A DNA stretch of 64,000 bases from Tubulanus polymorphus (lineage: Eukaryota; Nemertea; Palaeonemertea; Tubulaniformes; Tubulanidae), in contig NC_134025.1 of NCBI RefSeq assembly GCF_964204645.1, positions 16,770,001 through 16,834,000 of the forward strand, given 5' to 3'. The notes beneath the pieces are model-generated. The model worked only from the letters and a program-made list of their open reading frames with translations, searched no databases and had not been told where the DNA came from. A program made the translations under genes and the position numbers. Numbering within the stretch: the stretch's first letter is position 1; every line of letters begins with the position of its first letter. Below are positions 35,527 through 46,097 of this stretch, piece by piece.

Positions 35527-35660
35527 GCAATCTAACAATTTCAATATTCAACGCCCCCCTGGTGACTATATACAAAAACCAATGACCTTGAAACTCACCA
35601 CAATCATAAAACATGTCAGCAGCTACGATTTTGTAATTGATTGTGATAACAAAGTATGCC
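35527..35660 (+). repeat. Single-unit fragment of family A core
   Basis: caatctaacaatttcaatat, cgccccc-tggtgac, ccaatgaccttgaaactcac and tgataacaaagtatgcc match one core unit of family A, with no head or tail. Confidence 0.7.
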
Positions 35661-36179
35661 TTGAAGGTTATAAGATGGTAGTGAGTCGATGACGTCATTT
35701 TCGTGTCGCCACTTATAACTTGTTGGTGGGAGTTCAGAGGAAGATTTGTCAAACAAATAAATACTCTAATCTTATTAATGCAGAGTGTCAAATTTCTAGA
35801 TGACCATGAAGGTAAAAATTGGGACCTGGGAAATTATACGATATAAGTGAATATATGGTAAATCCAACGACGTTACATCTGAGGTAGACTGTAGTATCTT
35901 TAATTCTTTTAATAAAGTTTACATTATTTTGCAATTGTTTACTCTACATTTATTATGCATATTTTTTATTAAAATTAAAATATTATATTTTGGATATTCA
36001 TTTTATATATTTAGGGTTTCTGCTGCTTCGCAAGAACCCTCTTGTAATACTCGAAATTATTACCTTTTCCACTTTCCAGACAAATTTTTTTAATCAAATG
36101 TAACTCAACTCAGATTAGACTACTAACAGCTAATAAACGTAATTTTCAATTCTGACAAGAAATATAACTCATTGTCTGA
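35661..36179. other. No gene recognised
   Basis: AT-rich spacer, with poly-T and poly-A runs around 35930-36010. Confidence 0.4.
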
Positions 36180-36485
36180 CCATTTCGTTCAGTTACCTAC
36201 GGTCCCTAGGACAACCCATCTATAGAATTACAGTAAATTATCTTAAACAGTTTATGAGTTAGAGCCTGGAAATGAAATTTACAAAATGGCTTCCTGCGAC
36301 CTTGACCTTGGACTAACAGGACCCAAAATCTCTAATCTCTAATCAGTTACTAACCTCATATAGTATAACACAACTGTTGAAGAAAATCTGTCAAAGGGTT
36401 AAGGTACTAGGGCACTGAAATCACTGCGGACAGACGAAAAGTGAACGCAATAGCCCGCTGGAGTAAAGTCCCAAGTGGGCTAAAA
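36180..36485 (+). repeat. Family C unit with family A type terminal hairpin
   Basis: One family C unit (ggtccctaggacaaccc, gagttagagcctgga, cgaccttgacc) runs into a tail with cggacagacgaaaagtgaac and the hairpin cccgctggagtaaagtccc..gtgggcta, which is the 3' end of family A. Core sequence of one family is thus joined to the terminus of another. Confidence 0.65.
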
Positions 36486-37228
36486 AGCCTAAGATATCCC
36501 CCTTGATTGAATCTATTAGTTTTCATGAAAATCGATCCATTGATACGATCTCCATCACGCACAACTGCATCAATTCATCGTGAATATACATGGTAGCGGG
36601 TTTTCCCCACTGACTCAAATAGAAACTATCCACGTTCATGGTGTGACGATTTCTGAACACTGTGTAGGAAGTTTGTTAGACAATTTTTTTCATAAATTGA
36701 ACAATTTCCAAGTTCCCAATTTTACTGCTTTTCACGGCCAGCCGCGACGAACCCTGGCAGTTGAATCATTTGCAGTTTCCAGGAAAACTTTTAAAAGGCC
36801 ACGCGCGAGGCGTGCTTTTCATATACATATAGCACAGGGGTTTGGCGATGGGCTTGGATTTTATTTCCGTGCTGTTGATAATCTCGCGAGAATGGCGCTA
36901 ATTATGAACTGCGAATAAATTCAAATATCACGGAAATACCTTGTGTTTATATTGTTTATTTATCCGATAAAAAATTGGTTAAGGATCATCATCAGACAGT
37001 CGTGACGCTCTACTATATAAAATCACAAGGGATGAAAGGCCAGGCCTCCGCTGTACTCAGTCAGAAAGTTGGGACAGTCACGTGACATTCTGAAGATGTC
37101 TTCACATTTAAAACTTTAACATGAAAAGTTAACATATTCACAGACCGATACCAATTGTCAGATTATGATTCATATGAAATTAATAACTTATAAAGAATAA
37201 ATTATGATCAAATATATAATTCATAGAC
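36486..37228. other. Unassigned stretch with one 112-codon frame
   Basis: The plus frame 36580-36918 is open for 112 codons and has somewhat higher GC than the surroundings, but no domain was recognised and its codons do not look constrained. No splice sites support it. Confidence 0.3.
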
Positions 37229-37806
37229 AAACTAGGGGTCCAGGGACACCATGCCCACTTGGGAAGTGGTTCCAAATGCTCAACAATCTAACAATTTCAA
37301 TATTCAACGCCCCCTGGTGACCATATACAAAAACCAATGACCTTGAAACTCACCACAATCATAGAACATGTCAGCAGCTACGATTTTGTAATTGATTGTG
37401 ATAACAAAATATGCCTCGTTACCAATTTAATATGGAAATACTAAGTTATTCTACTATTTAACATCCCCTGGTGACCATATTCAAAACCCAATGACCTCGA
37501 AACTTACCACAATCATAGAACATGTCATGAACTACAACTTTGCAATTGATCATGGTAACAAAATATGCCTAGGTACCAATATAATAAGGAAATATTAAGT
37601 TATTCTACTATTCAATGCCCCCTGGCGACCATATAGAGTAACTAATGTCCTTAAAACTCGCAACAATCATAGATGATGTCATGAGCTACAACTTTCCAAT
37701 TGATTGTGGTTACAAAATATGCATAGATACGAATATAATATAGAAATGCTAAGATATTGCATTATTCAACGCCCCCTGGTGGCCATATTCAAAATCCAAT
37801 GACAAT
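37229..37806 (+). repeat. Family A repeat, head and core only
   Basis: Head actaggggtccagggacacc at 37231, then three to four core units with cgcccc-tggtgacca. It is truncated inside a unit near 37806, and the tail is missing. Confidence 0.7.
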
Positions 37807-38226
37807 CAACAACTTACTAGTATAAATGAGTATATCGATGAATCCCGTATGAAATTTACAGGTACTTGGGCGACAAAACTCGTTGCAATTTTATCTGATA
37901 TTGGTGCACTGGAATGTCAGATTCAAGGTTTTTGACCTCAGTTTACAAATTTATCAATTTATCTTTACAATTTCTTCACTTTTCAACTGAAGATTATCAC
38001 ACTGAAAGTACAATGCTTACAGCATGGCTATTATTGAGTGTATAAGCAATAGCTGAAGAAAAAAATTCAAATTCTTTGTGAGCGTAACAGTCCGTTATTG
38101 AATTAATGTTAATGAATTGTATTTGACAAAAGGTAGAGTTTGGATTAACCAAGTGTAATGTCTACATAGAAAATGTGGACTAGGTTATATTACAACAGCT
38201 TACGGATTAACTGTATCAGATTTGAA
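37807..38226. other. No gene recognised
   Basis: AT-rich spacer between two repeats. Confidence 0.4.
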
Positions 38227-38824
38227 AGGCTGAATCCAAGAATATGTCTATCACACTATTGAGCCCAAACGTCTACTTTTACTTAGTAGCCAATTGAGAA
38301 CAATAAGCAATTAACGATATCGGCTACTTTTCCAGTAGTATACATTTCAAAACAGTCACTCTGAAATTGTATTCCTTTCAATTCGGTTGGTTTTATATAG
38401 TGGCTGTTTCGAAGAGTCTACTATTGAGTAGTAAAGTGACCATTTTAAAACATCTGGTTTCGATTGTGCACACTAGCAGTAGAGTTCAGTGTAAAACCAC
38501 CCGTCTGTAAACAGTGACTTTGTGATAGTAACTCCTACCATAACAGCTACTCTCAAAACACATCGTTCCTAAAAGTCAACTATATAAAAGTGACCATTTT
38601 GAGATGGCTTGGTAATTTCCTGTTCAAAATAGCAGCATCTGTTAAAGATTTGCAGTGATACGTGACAGGTTCAAAGGTACCGTTAAACCTCATATGCTTT
38701 GTATACAGAACTCTGTATGCTTTGAATACAGTTCTGTGAATAGAAAATCGAAGTTTTTGAGTTGCTAAGAATCCCCTAATTTATATTACGCTCAACAAAA
38801 TGGCAATATCCAATAGGAAAACTA
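38227..38824 (+). mobile_element. Left half of the 2.07-kb inverted-repeat element
   Basis: Same orientation and sequence as 26813-27405 (ggctgaatccaagaa to caatRtYcaataggaaa), including the ctttgtatacagaactctgt dyad. The right half is missing, so this copy is truncated. Confidence 0.75.
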
Positions 38825-38959
38825 TTGATTTATATAACATCATCATGGATTAAATTCATTAATACTAATACATATTGTATAGTGCCAGTCCTAATTTCAG
38901 GGGCGGATCCAGGTACATGTTGTGACCATGTCGACCAATAAAAAGGGCATATATTCTTA

Positions 38960-39545
38960 ATTCAGGGCGGAAAGGCATATCAGCAAACTTTTTTAAATTT
39001 TACTATCATTAGAGCTTTCTGGCCATCTCTGAGGGGCATTAAGTCAAAAAACATAGGTTAGGGGAGGGTGACCTAAATTCGGCATCGTATCCGAATTCGG
39101 CACAGTTATAAATATGTCAATTGACGAGATACCTAATATGGCAAATCGTATATCAATGGTTGAGGTCAAAGGCCATATTCTTGACACCTGAATGTTAAAG
39201 GAATTTGATTGGTTAGGGGGAGGAGTTTATGTTAATCGCGCTTTTTATGACAACGAAGAAATCGCTTCTGCTAGCTGCTGACCCGATGCTGTTTTTTCTA
39301 GGATTTGACCTAGTTTTGTATTATTTTTGGCGTTATCTACAATGGTAAATATAAATTGAAGGTACATAGCAAGTGATAAAAATTAGCTTTAATTATTGAC
39401 TCTAAGCTCAAAAGATTGATTAGCTGCCAAAAGTATACATGTTTTACTACTTGTACCCGAATTCGGCACTTGGTTTCAAAAATATACGGCAACTAGTACC
39501 TGATTTCGGCATGCCAAATTCAGGTACACTGACTGCTGAAATGAT
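38960..39545. repeat. Repeat with multiple TTCGGCA motifs
   Basis: aggggagggtgacctaaattcggca at 39058 and four more RATTCGGCA / TGCCRAATTC words up to 39535. A related inverted set is at 56170-56440, ending gtcaccctcccct. The matched inverted ends suggest termini of one repeat family. Confidence 0.45.
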
Positions 39546-40045
39546 GTTCCTATCTCACTTACATACTGGTGGCATACTAAATTCAATAAATTTATCACAT
39601 ACCATGCATAAACACCATCTAAAATGACTATATATCCAATCCATTATCCTCAAATCAAGCAGACAGCATAAACTAACGATATACAGCCTAGTACAACATC
39701 AATGTTGAAAACTTTTTTTAATGAAACGATGAATAAATTCAATTCAATTTATACTTTATTGATCCAATTATGAGAAAACATTTTTTTTAATGTTTAAAAA
39801 TTAGTTAATCATCAATATAATTTTATTTATTGAAATGTGCATTTTAATTTCAAAGGCCTCCATCAATATTATTTGAAGCTATATAAAGTGACAATTTCTG
39901 CAAGGAATGGAAGTAGTTATCTATTGAGATCAAACTTTATTTTTCTAATGGAATATTTATTGCAACTAAAATGACACGACAATTATAAATGACAAAAGTT
40001 TTGAATAAATTTTCATTTCATCTAATTAAATGAAACAAATTTCAG
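39546..40045. other. AT-rich spacer
   Basis: No gene recognised. It ends in ACAAATTTCAG, a good acceptor immediately before the ATG at 40046. Confidence 0.45.
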
Positions 40046-40100
40046 ATGAATCGGTATCTTCAATATTCTGTTGATCAGAAAGCAAATGCTATCGATGCCA

Positions 40101-41118
40101 TTAACCCTTTCAATACAACATAGTGTCTCCACTGCTGTACCGGCGGGAATTAAGAGGTTTATAGGGTTATATTTGAAACTTCATAGGATAGTTACCAAGG
40201 TATCTGACACAGAAAATCTATATAGCATGTTTGTTGATAACTTTTGGGCCAACAATTTAGACATAAATAATTTGGATATAAGTGAACTTGAGGTCAAGGT
40301 CACATACTCTAAGATGGCCGCCATGAAAAAAATTCACGAAAAACTTTCAGATAAACTGCCCTGTCTCCCAGAAAAATGCACTGATCAATTCAATTCCAAC
40401 TGAAATTGTATGCCATATATCCTTACTTTATGTAGTAAAAATTTCAAAGCAATAGAACAACTAAAAAATTTATTTTTCCACTCATTTACCAACTTCTCCA
40501 CCGATAACCGATATGTCGGAAGGCCGGATGTAAGGGGTTTCATTGGGGTATAATTTCAGTCCTCATAAAATTTTACCTATGTATTTGACACTGATACATT
40601 GTATACCATGGTGTTGATAACCATTGGGCTTACAAATAAGACAAATTATTTGAATATATGTGACCTTGAGGATGGACAGTTTCTGGTTCTTCATTATTGT
40701 TATTGGTGTCCATTGCCATGACAACCGTATCAACAGGGTCTAAAAAAATTGTCACTGATTTCATTTTCATCATCAAAATCATTGCTGGCACTATAAACCT
40801 ACTGTCTGACTAAGTCACATCATCTGAACTGCTGCTGTCATCTTCGTTGTCACTCTCAATTTGTTCACTACCAAATTCCAAGTCACCAGCATCACTGTCA
40901 GCATCATATACGAGCTGCTGAACCGTTTCATCCAGCCAAATTGTTTTTTTCATGGCTGTTGCCATCTTTGATTTTATGCAGATGGCAGCACCGGCTGATA
41001 CTGATAGATATGCCCTTCTAGAAGAAGGGTTAAGTGATACCGTATCACATACGGTACGGGTATGCTAGCTTGTCAATTTGTACCGTATGCCATATGGTAG
41101 TGGTATTGTAAGGGTTAA
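40101..41118 (-). mobile_element. piggyBac-like element inserted in the pogo-like first exon (copy 2)
   Basis: TTAA at 40101-40104 and 41115-41118 bounds an inverted copy of the 9870-10865 element with the same CCCTT-starting ends. Removing it with one TTAA puts the flanking pogo-like codons in one continuous frame through the HTH_psq domain. The insertion therefore hit an intact exon and is exactly placed. Confidence 0.8.
40810..40965 (-). CDS. Small acidic ORF of the piggyBac-like element (51 residues)
   Basis: An intact minus-strand frame starts MATAMKKTIWLDE, passes through DADSDAGDLEFGSEQIESDN and ends in a run of Ser and Asp before TAG. Its length and acid/serine-rich character resemble the N-terminal segment of piggyBac transposases, without the catalytic part. 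The same frame is shifted in the 9870 copy. Function unknown; it may be a remnant of a longer parental transposase. Confidence 0.45.
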   Translation of the reverse strand: MATAMKKTIWLDETVQQLVYDADSDAGDLEFGSEQIESDNEDDSSSSDDVT

Positions 41119-42955
41119 TGGTGGTATGCCTATAAAAAAAACTGCTGCCAAACTCGGTGTACCTCGGTCTACACTGCAAGATATAATCAAAGGAAGAATC
41201 GAAATGGGGGCAAAAATAGGAGGACAAACGACACTTAATCATGAAGAGGAGAGGGGGCTTTGCCTGCAATAGGTCACAGATGGACATGGGATTCAATAAA
41301 CAAACATTGTTGAGGTACACTGGAAAAATTGCAGATAAAAAAGGAAAGCCATTTTAGGTGGTAATCCTTTGGAGAAATGGTGGAGAGGTTTCAAGAAACG
41401 CCACCAAGACTTAGCACTGAGGACATCAGAGTCAACTGCTAGTGTAAGAATGGCAGGCATGCAACATGTTCCAGTTATGAAGTTTTTTCATTCACATCGC
41501 GGTGTCATCGATGGATATGATTTTCAGCCGCGCCATATTTGGAATATGGATGAGTCCGGGTTCCAAATGGATTTTTCTCCACCGCAAGTTGTTGCAGTTG
41601 CAAGTTAATAATATTAAGTAAGTCATAAGTCATAGTAAAAATTCAGCATGGAATCAAATGAAATGAAGGTTAAGGCCATTCAGTTTTGACATATCTCATG
41701 CAAATTGAAGATAATTAATTTCAGGCGTGGAGTGAAGACTGTACCTGCTTGATCGAGCAGAAATAAGGAGCTCGTTACAGTGATTGGCTGCGCATCAGCA
41801 GTCGGGCAAATCCCATTTCGTGGTGAAAGGAAAAACCCAGCTGGCTGTCACTGGATTTGATGTTGAGAGGGCGCCGAAGAATTGGAATATCAGTGCAAGT
41901 GACAGCGGTTGGACGAAACAAGTAGGTTTATATTTTCATGTACCAGTATAGGGCCTACCCCTGAAAAGAGAAATGTAGAGATCATGAGTGATGCCAAGAA
42001 TAGGTAATTACTGCACAAAAACTTCAATCAATATAACTTTTTCTTACAGGGTATTAGTCTACTTTGGTTTGAGGAAACATTCCTTAAAGCTATTGGGAGT
42101 GAACAGCCACAACTTCTTATCGTTGATGGTCACAATAGCCAAAATTTTGTTGAGTTAACAGAGAAAGCCAGAGAAAATAGAATAGTGATCGTTGAACTTC
42201 CGTCGCACACAAGCAATTGGCTCCAGCCTTTAGATAGGTGACAAACCATTTGTTATGGATTATCCATATAATTATTGTCTTTGTTTTATTATAATGGCAT
42301 ATAATTCTATCCATTAAAATATTTGCACTGTTTTTGGGCCACTAAAAAAGGCCTGGAACTCCACTTGCTCAACACTCATGGCAGATAATCATGGAGTCAT
42401 AGTTGGGAAAAGGAATTTTTTTGGACTTTTCAGTCAAGCATAGGAGGCTGGAGTGACACCGGGAAATGTCGTCAGTGGTTTCAGGGCGACTGGATTATAC
42501 CCATATAATCCTCTGGCAATTCCCACTGATGCGTACGTTCATTCAGCAACAGTTGATGAACTGAAATCATTGATCATGGAGGTAATTATAATACTGGTAG
42601 GGACAGATAATCAACAACTAACCAAAACCTTCAATTACTACTTACATATTTTGTTTTTAGACTGCCGATAACAGTGAAATGCCCGAATTCCATCAACCTG
42701 AAAACATTAACAAGGAGGTAAAATCATGAATGTAGAAATGTTACCGTCCTCAAGTTTGGTTGCAATAAAATATTTTCATTTTCAGATGAATTCATGCAAC
42801 AGTATAGTTTGAGAAACTGAAATTAACCAGATAGTAGGACAAATTAACGATAACCAGACTGATATGACTGATGTAAGACTGAGATGAGAAATAATATCAT
42901 ATCAAAAGATTAAGATATTTCATAGGCCTTGAATATATTCAAAATCGGTTTACAG

Positions 42956-43072
42956 GATCTTGCAACCGGAGTGAGTATCACTAAAGCCTGTCCAGCTGAT
43001 AGAGCACTTTCTGTGATTGAGAGCACTCTCACAAAACAACAACTGGCCAAGTATGACAAAAGATATCAAGAG
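42956..43072 (+). pseudogene. Pogo-like exon, left part, cut by a MITE
   Basis: The acceptor TTTACAG at 42949-42955 opens a frame DLATGVSITKACPADRALS through STLTKQQLAKYDKRYQE, typical of the post-catalytic region of pogo/jerky transposases. The frame runs into the MITE at 43073. On the far side of the insertion, at 44643, the frame resumes in register. Confidence 0.6.
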
Positions 43073-43385
43073 GGGTTTACGCGGTTCAGCTTGAGGGCAT
43101 TTTAGAATATCACTTAGTTTACTTTAAAAAGTGATGCGTTATATATGACATGGAAGTGGTTAAAAGAAAAATCATTGGTGAGTGACGAATGAATAGATTT
43201 GATAAAATAAATCCATCCGTCCTGACCTCGAAATCTTTATTTTGGAGCAAAATGACTATTTTCCATTTGATAACACCTCTTCAAGATCAAGTAAACTAAG
43301 TGATATTCTCAGGGATCCCAGAGGGCCCTCACCAAATCTGCCGAAGGTTCTTACGGCTACAGTATCATAGGCAGGCAACCACGTA

Positions 43386-43419
43386 GACTCGCGAGACTAA
43401 CGCGTTAGTCTCGCGAGTC
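43386..43419. repeat. Perfect 34-bp palindrome
   Basis: GACTCGCGAGACTAACG is followed directly by its exact complement. It lies about 75 bp inside the left end of the hAT-like element. Sub-terminal palindromes in hAT elements can bind transposase, but this is speculative here. Confidence 0.9.
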
Positions 43420-43952
43420 AGAAAATGAGAAATGGTTCGAATCCCACTGAAGTGAGCAGGCTGAATGAAAACACTAGAGACCGAATCTATTATTAAGCCG
43501 GAGACGTCCGGATGCCTTAAATTTCACGCTTTTATCGATCACGTGATCATCCGGAGGTCTCCAATATCTGGCATGGTGGTTTAGTTGCGCATTGGAGCCA
43601 TGCGGCATAGCATTAACAGGCAACCAGTCTAGGATCAGAATTCCGACACGCAACCAGTCTATTAGTCCATTAAGTGATAGCACATCCGATCCATCTTAGT
43701 GGATAATCCGCACGTGATAATAGTCGGCCGAAAGAGAAAAGCTGTGAATTTTATCATTTAAAACACTTTTAATTAGAAATTTTTTGCAAAGTTTTATAAT
43801 CTTCTGCGCTGCCGGTGATTTTTCCATAGAGATTTTTATAAAGTCACACACAGACACATCTTTTTATCGGAATAACACATCGTTAATGGACGCTTTTACG
43901 ATCCCGGCGCTTTTACGGCCGTCCGATATGATCGACCGATAAATCTTACCTG

Positions 43953-44242
43953 CGCCTGGAAGTTTGAAATTTGTTCTTCGATCTTTTACAATTTATTTTG
44001 TGTTTATCAGTTTTAGCATGATCTTCCAGAGATACACGTCCTCGGGTACCATAAGCGAGTTCCTTGTCGCACCATATACATATTGCTTTCCCAGGGCTAT
44101 TAAGTTTCCTCGCCCAATCCGAACGTCGCACACCATCCACTTCAATTTCTAGCCAGTTCCATCTCCAGCTGTTTTTCACTTTCTCGTCGATAGCCCTCGG
44201 ATCCAACGATCCATATCTCTCAACTACTTTTTTAGACGACAT
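43953..44242 (-). CDS. Zinc-finger-like N-terminal exon of a hAT-type protein
   Basis: From ATG at 44242 the minus frame gives about 97 residues. A segment SWRWNWLEIEVDG precedes a CxxC..H..H module (AICIWCDKELAYG, then SLEDHAKTDKHK) like the BED-type DNA-binding finger at the start of many hAT transposases and related host proteins. The frame ends at a consensus donor (GCGCAG/GTAAGA near 43953), so it is likely a first exon. No downstream catalytic exon is left in this element. Confidence 0.5.
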
Positions 44243-44642
44243 ACCAGACGCCCGTACTACGACTACTTCAATAGCCTGTACGTACTTGACTGTGTGTGAA
44301 TAAACTATTACAAACCGCTACCTAGCTACGTCTTACTGTTGGGAGTATTTCTATAGTGGACTATTGATTTTTTAGAATGTTAATTTTAGAACAACAAACG
44401 CGCTAGTGTAGCGGCGCGCACTGCGAGCACCGTCATTGCGTAGCCATCGTCGCTAAGAATGATGATGCTGTAATAGCGAATTGAAAGAGCTCATCCTACC
44501 CCCCCCCCCCCTCATTTTTACATCAAATTTACATCGATCTCGGAGACCACAAATTCGCGGCAAAACAGCGGATTTCCGCTGATCCGCGGAACTCTGGGAT
44601 CCCTGTATTCTAAAATACCCTCAAGCTGAACCGCCTAAACCC

Positions 44643-45621
44643 TGTCAACCAAAACCCTGTAGGCCGACTGCAAATTATTTCGTTATAACATCGGATGGAG
44701 CATACGTTGAAAAGTCTTTACGAGAAGAGAAAAAGTCACAAGAACCTCGAAATAAGAAATTAAAAACTATCACAAGGTAAGTTAAATTGCTATGATGTAT
44801 CCTAATGATTGATACCCAGCACTTACCATGCATATTTCTTCCATCATTACAGAAAACTTTACCTGCAAAATAACAAAAGACATGCCCAGCAATCGAAGTA
44901 ATGGAGAGTAGACTTGATGTACGTGAAACTTCTTTATTTCTAAAGATGTTTTGTATTTTTCTCATGTTTAATTAAGTGTTCTTACTTCCTCACCAGCACA
45001 ACAAGGCAGCTACATCCACAGATGTCTCAGCTGAAAAAAGCAGCCCTATACCATCATTAGAGGATACACACCAGGAACTAAGGTAACCTTTGCGAACTAG
45101 GTACTCTGTAAATAAACGATCAAAACAGATGATTAGTTAATAAAATCCAAATAACATTCTATGGTTCTGAAGCCCCGATCGAGTAGACCGTGATTGTGAT
45201 TCAACGGTACCAGGTTATTGATCTTTGAAGGATTTAAGTGAAGTCTCTAAATAATTCTTATTATTGAATTTACATCTTTAGAGCTGATTCTTATGTTGCA
45301 ATTGCTCAAAAGGGTGAACAAGCAAAAAATCACCTCTATTTTGGAATAGTAAGTACAAGAATGGATGGGCCTTAACAGAGCATTTGCTGATTCTGTAACA
45401 CTAGACTGCAATGTTCATTTCAGGTCGAAAAAATGTTACCGGAGAGCTCTTCGCTGCAGATCAAGTTTTGGAACAGCTCCAGCGAAGACGTCGAAGATCA
45501 CCCTTTATCAGGGGTCAATATGGTGCTGTCTCCGCCCCGCATCATCAATCAACGATGCCAGCTTTCATTTGAATGTAGAGAGTACAAAAACACCAATGAC
45601 ATTTTCTGTGCAATGACCTGA
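44643..45621 (+). pseudogene. C-terminal exons of the pogo-like gene
   Basis: Four exons: up to 44776 (TANYFVITSDGAYVEKS region, donor AAG/GTAAGT); 44997-45082 (acceptor CACCAG); 45282-45348 (acceptor CTTTAG, donor ATA/GTAAGT); and 45424-45621 (acceptor TTTCAG, stop TGA). The last three join in compatible phases. The first does not join the second in an open frame. The lysine/glutamate-rich segment and the final domain (DSYVAIAQKGEQ .. VEKMLPESSSLQIKFW) match the layout of C-termini in intron-bearing DDE_1 transposases, by recollection of the family, not by search. Confidence 0.5.
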
Positions 45622-45871
45622 TATGATTTGATAGTAGGCCTAGCCTAGTAATATTGATTTTAATATGATTTGTTATTTTGTCTGTTATTGAATGAAAAAT
45701 TGAATTTTCGTTTCTATCTATCTCTATGAATGAAATATTGCCTGCTGAGGCCTAGGCCATTCAAAATTTATTTGAATAATTGTTATTAAATATATTATTG
45801 TTACAACGGATAAAATTTGTTCACTTTTAGCAAACTTCAATCAATTTCAATGACACAATAGACATGATAGG

Positions 45872-46097
45872 CGGTTCCTGAACTACGCTGAAAAAGCTGA
45901 AACACTGAAAAGCTGAAATAAAAACGCTGAAATTTCAGGGAATTTCCGAAAAACGCCGAAATTTCAGGGAATTCCCGAAAAACGCTGAAATCGTGCTAGG
46001 TACCGACAATACACGTTTTGAAATATTTTCCGGGCCGGTGTCCGCTGACGAGTCCTGAACCGTGTTTTAGTCTCTACCTTCGGTTACAGAGACATGT
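45872..46097 (+). repeat. Left TIR of the long-TIR element
   Basis: It begins CGGTTCCTGAAC, includes internal repetition of cgctgaaatttcagggaatt, then ttttccgggccggtgtccgc and ggttacagagacatgt. It pairs with 55473-55705. The open frame 46018-46332 starts in this TIR and is not a gene. Confidence 0.8.

Larger units (their letters stand above)
43310..44605 (-). mobile_element. hAT-like element nested in the MITE
   Basis: Perfect 14-bp inverted ends CAGGGATCCCAGAG / CTCTGGGATCCCTG and a TATTCT direct repeat on both sides (43304-43309, 44606-44611). CAG-starting ends are typical of hAT elements, whose duplications are usually 8 bp; only 6 bp match here. Inside are a zinc-finger-like exon on the minus strand and a 34-bp palindrome. 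The catalytic domain is absent. Confidence 0.7.
43073..44642. mobile_element. MITE with 50-bp inverted repeats, split by a hAT element
   Basis: The left arm 43073-43122 begins GGGTTTACGCGGTTCAGC and ends cacttagtttac. Its complement is found in two pieces, 43291-43309 and 44612-44642, because a 1.3-kb element sits between them. Without that element the MITE is about 268 bp. It interrupts a pogo-like exon in frame. No clear target duplication could be fixed at its outer ends. Confidence 0.7.
40046..45621 (+). pseudogene. Multi-exon pogo-like (Tc1/mariner, DDE_1) transposase gene, broken and interrupted
   Basis: Recognisable pieces in order on the plus strand: an HTH_psq domain (AAKLGVPRSTLQDIIKGR, 41149-41200); the CENPB-type second HTH and KWWRGFKKRHQDLALR (41372-41420); the first catalytic block IWNMDESGF (41536-41562); [10 protein letters not shown] (42116-42145) and [10 protein letters not shown] (42207-42237) with the second and third acidic residues; GFRATGLYPYNPLAIP (42481-42530); and a C-terminal part to the stop at 45619. 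Several joints have proper intron borders, for example 42582/42661, 42717/42786 and 45348/45424. Frameshifts and stops (41270, around 41350, around 42430) show it is dead. The relatives move DNA at TA sites; some have been domesticated as jerky- or CENP-B-like proteins. Confidence 0.65.

Noticed and set aside
36580-36918. 112-residue open frame as a gene
   Set aside because: No recognisable domain, no splice or promoter support; kept only as an unassigned stretch.
43425-43455. tRNA or SINE B-box at ggttcgaatccc
   Set aside because: No matching A-box or cloverleaf could be drawn around it; it lies in the sub-terminal part of the hAT-like element.
43073-44642. Target duplication of the 50-bp-TIR MITE
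   Set aside because: Flanks read caagag and tgtcaa with no convincing direct repeat, so none is claimed.
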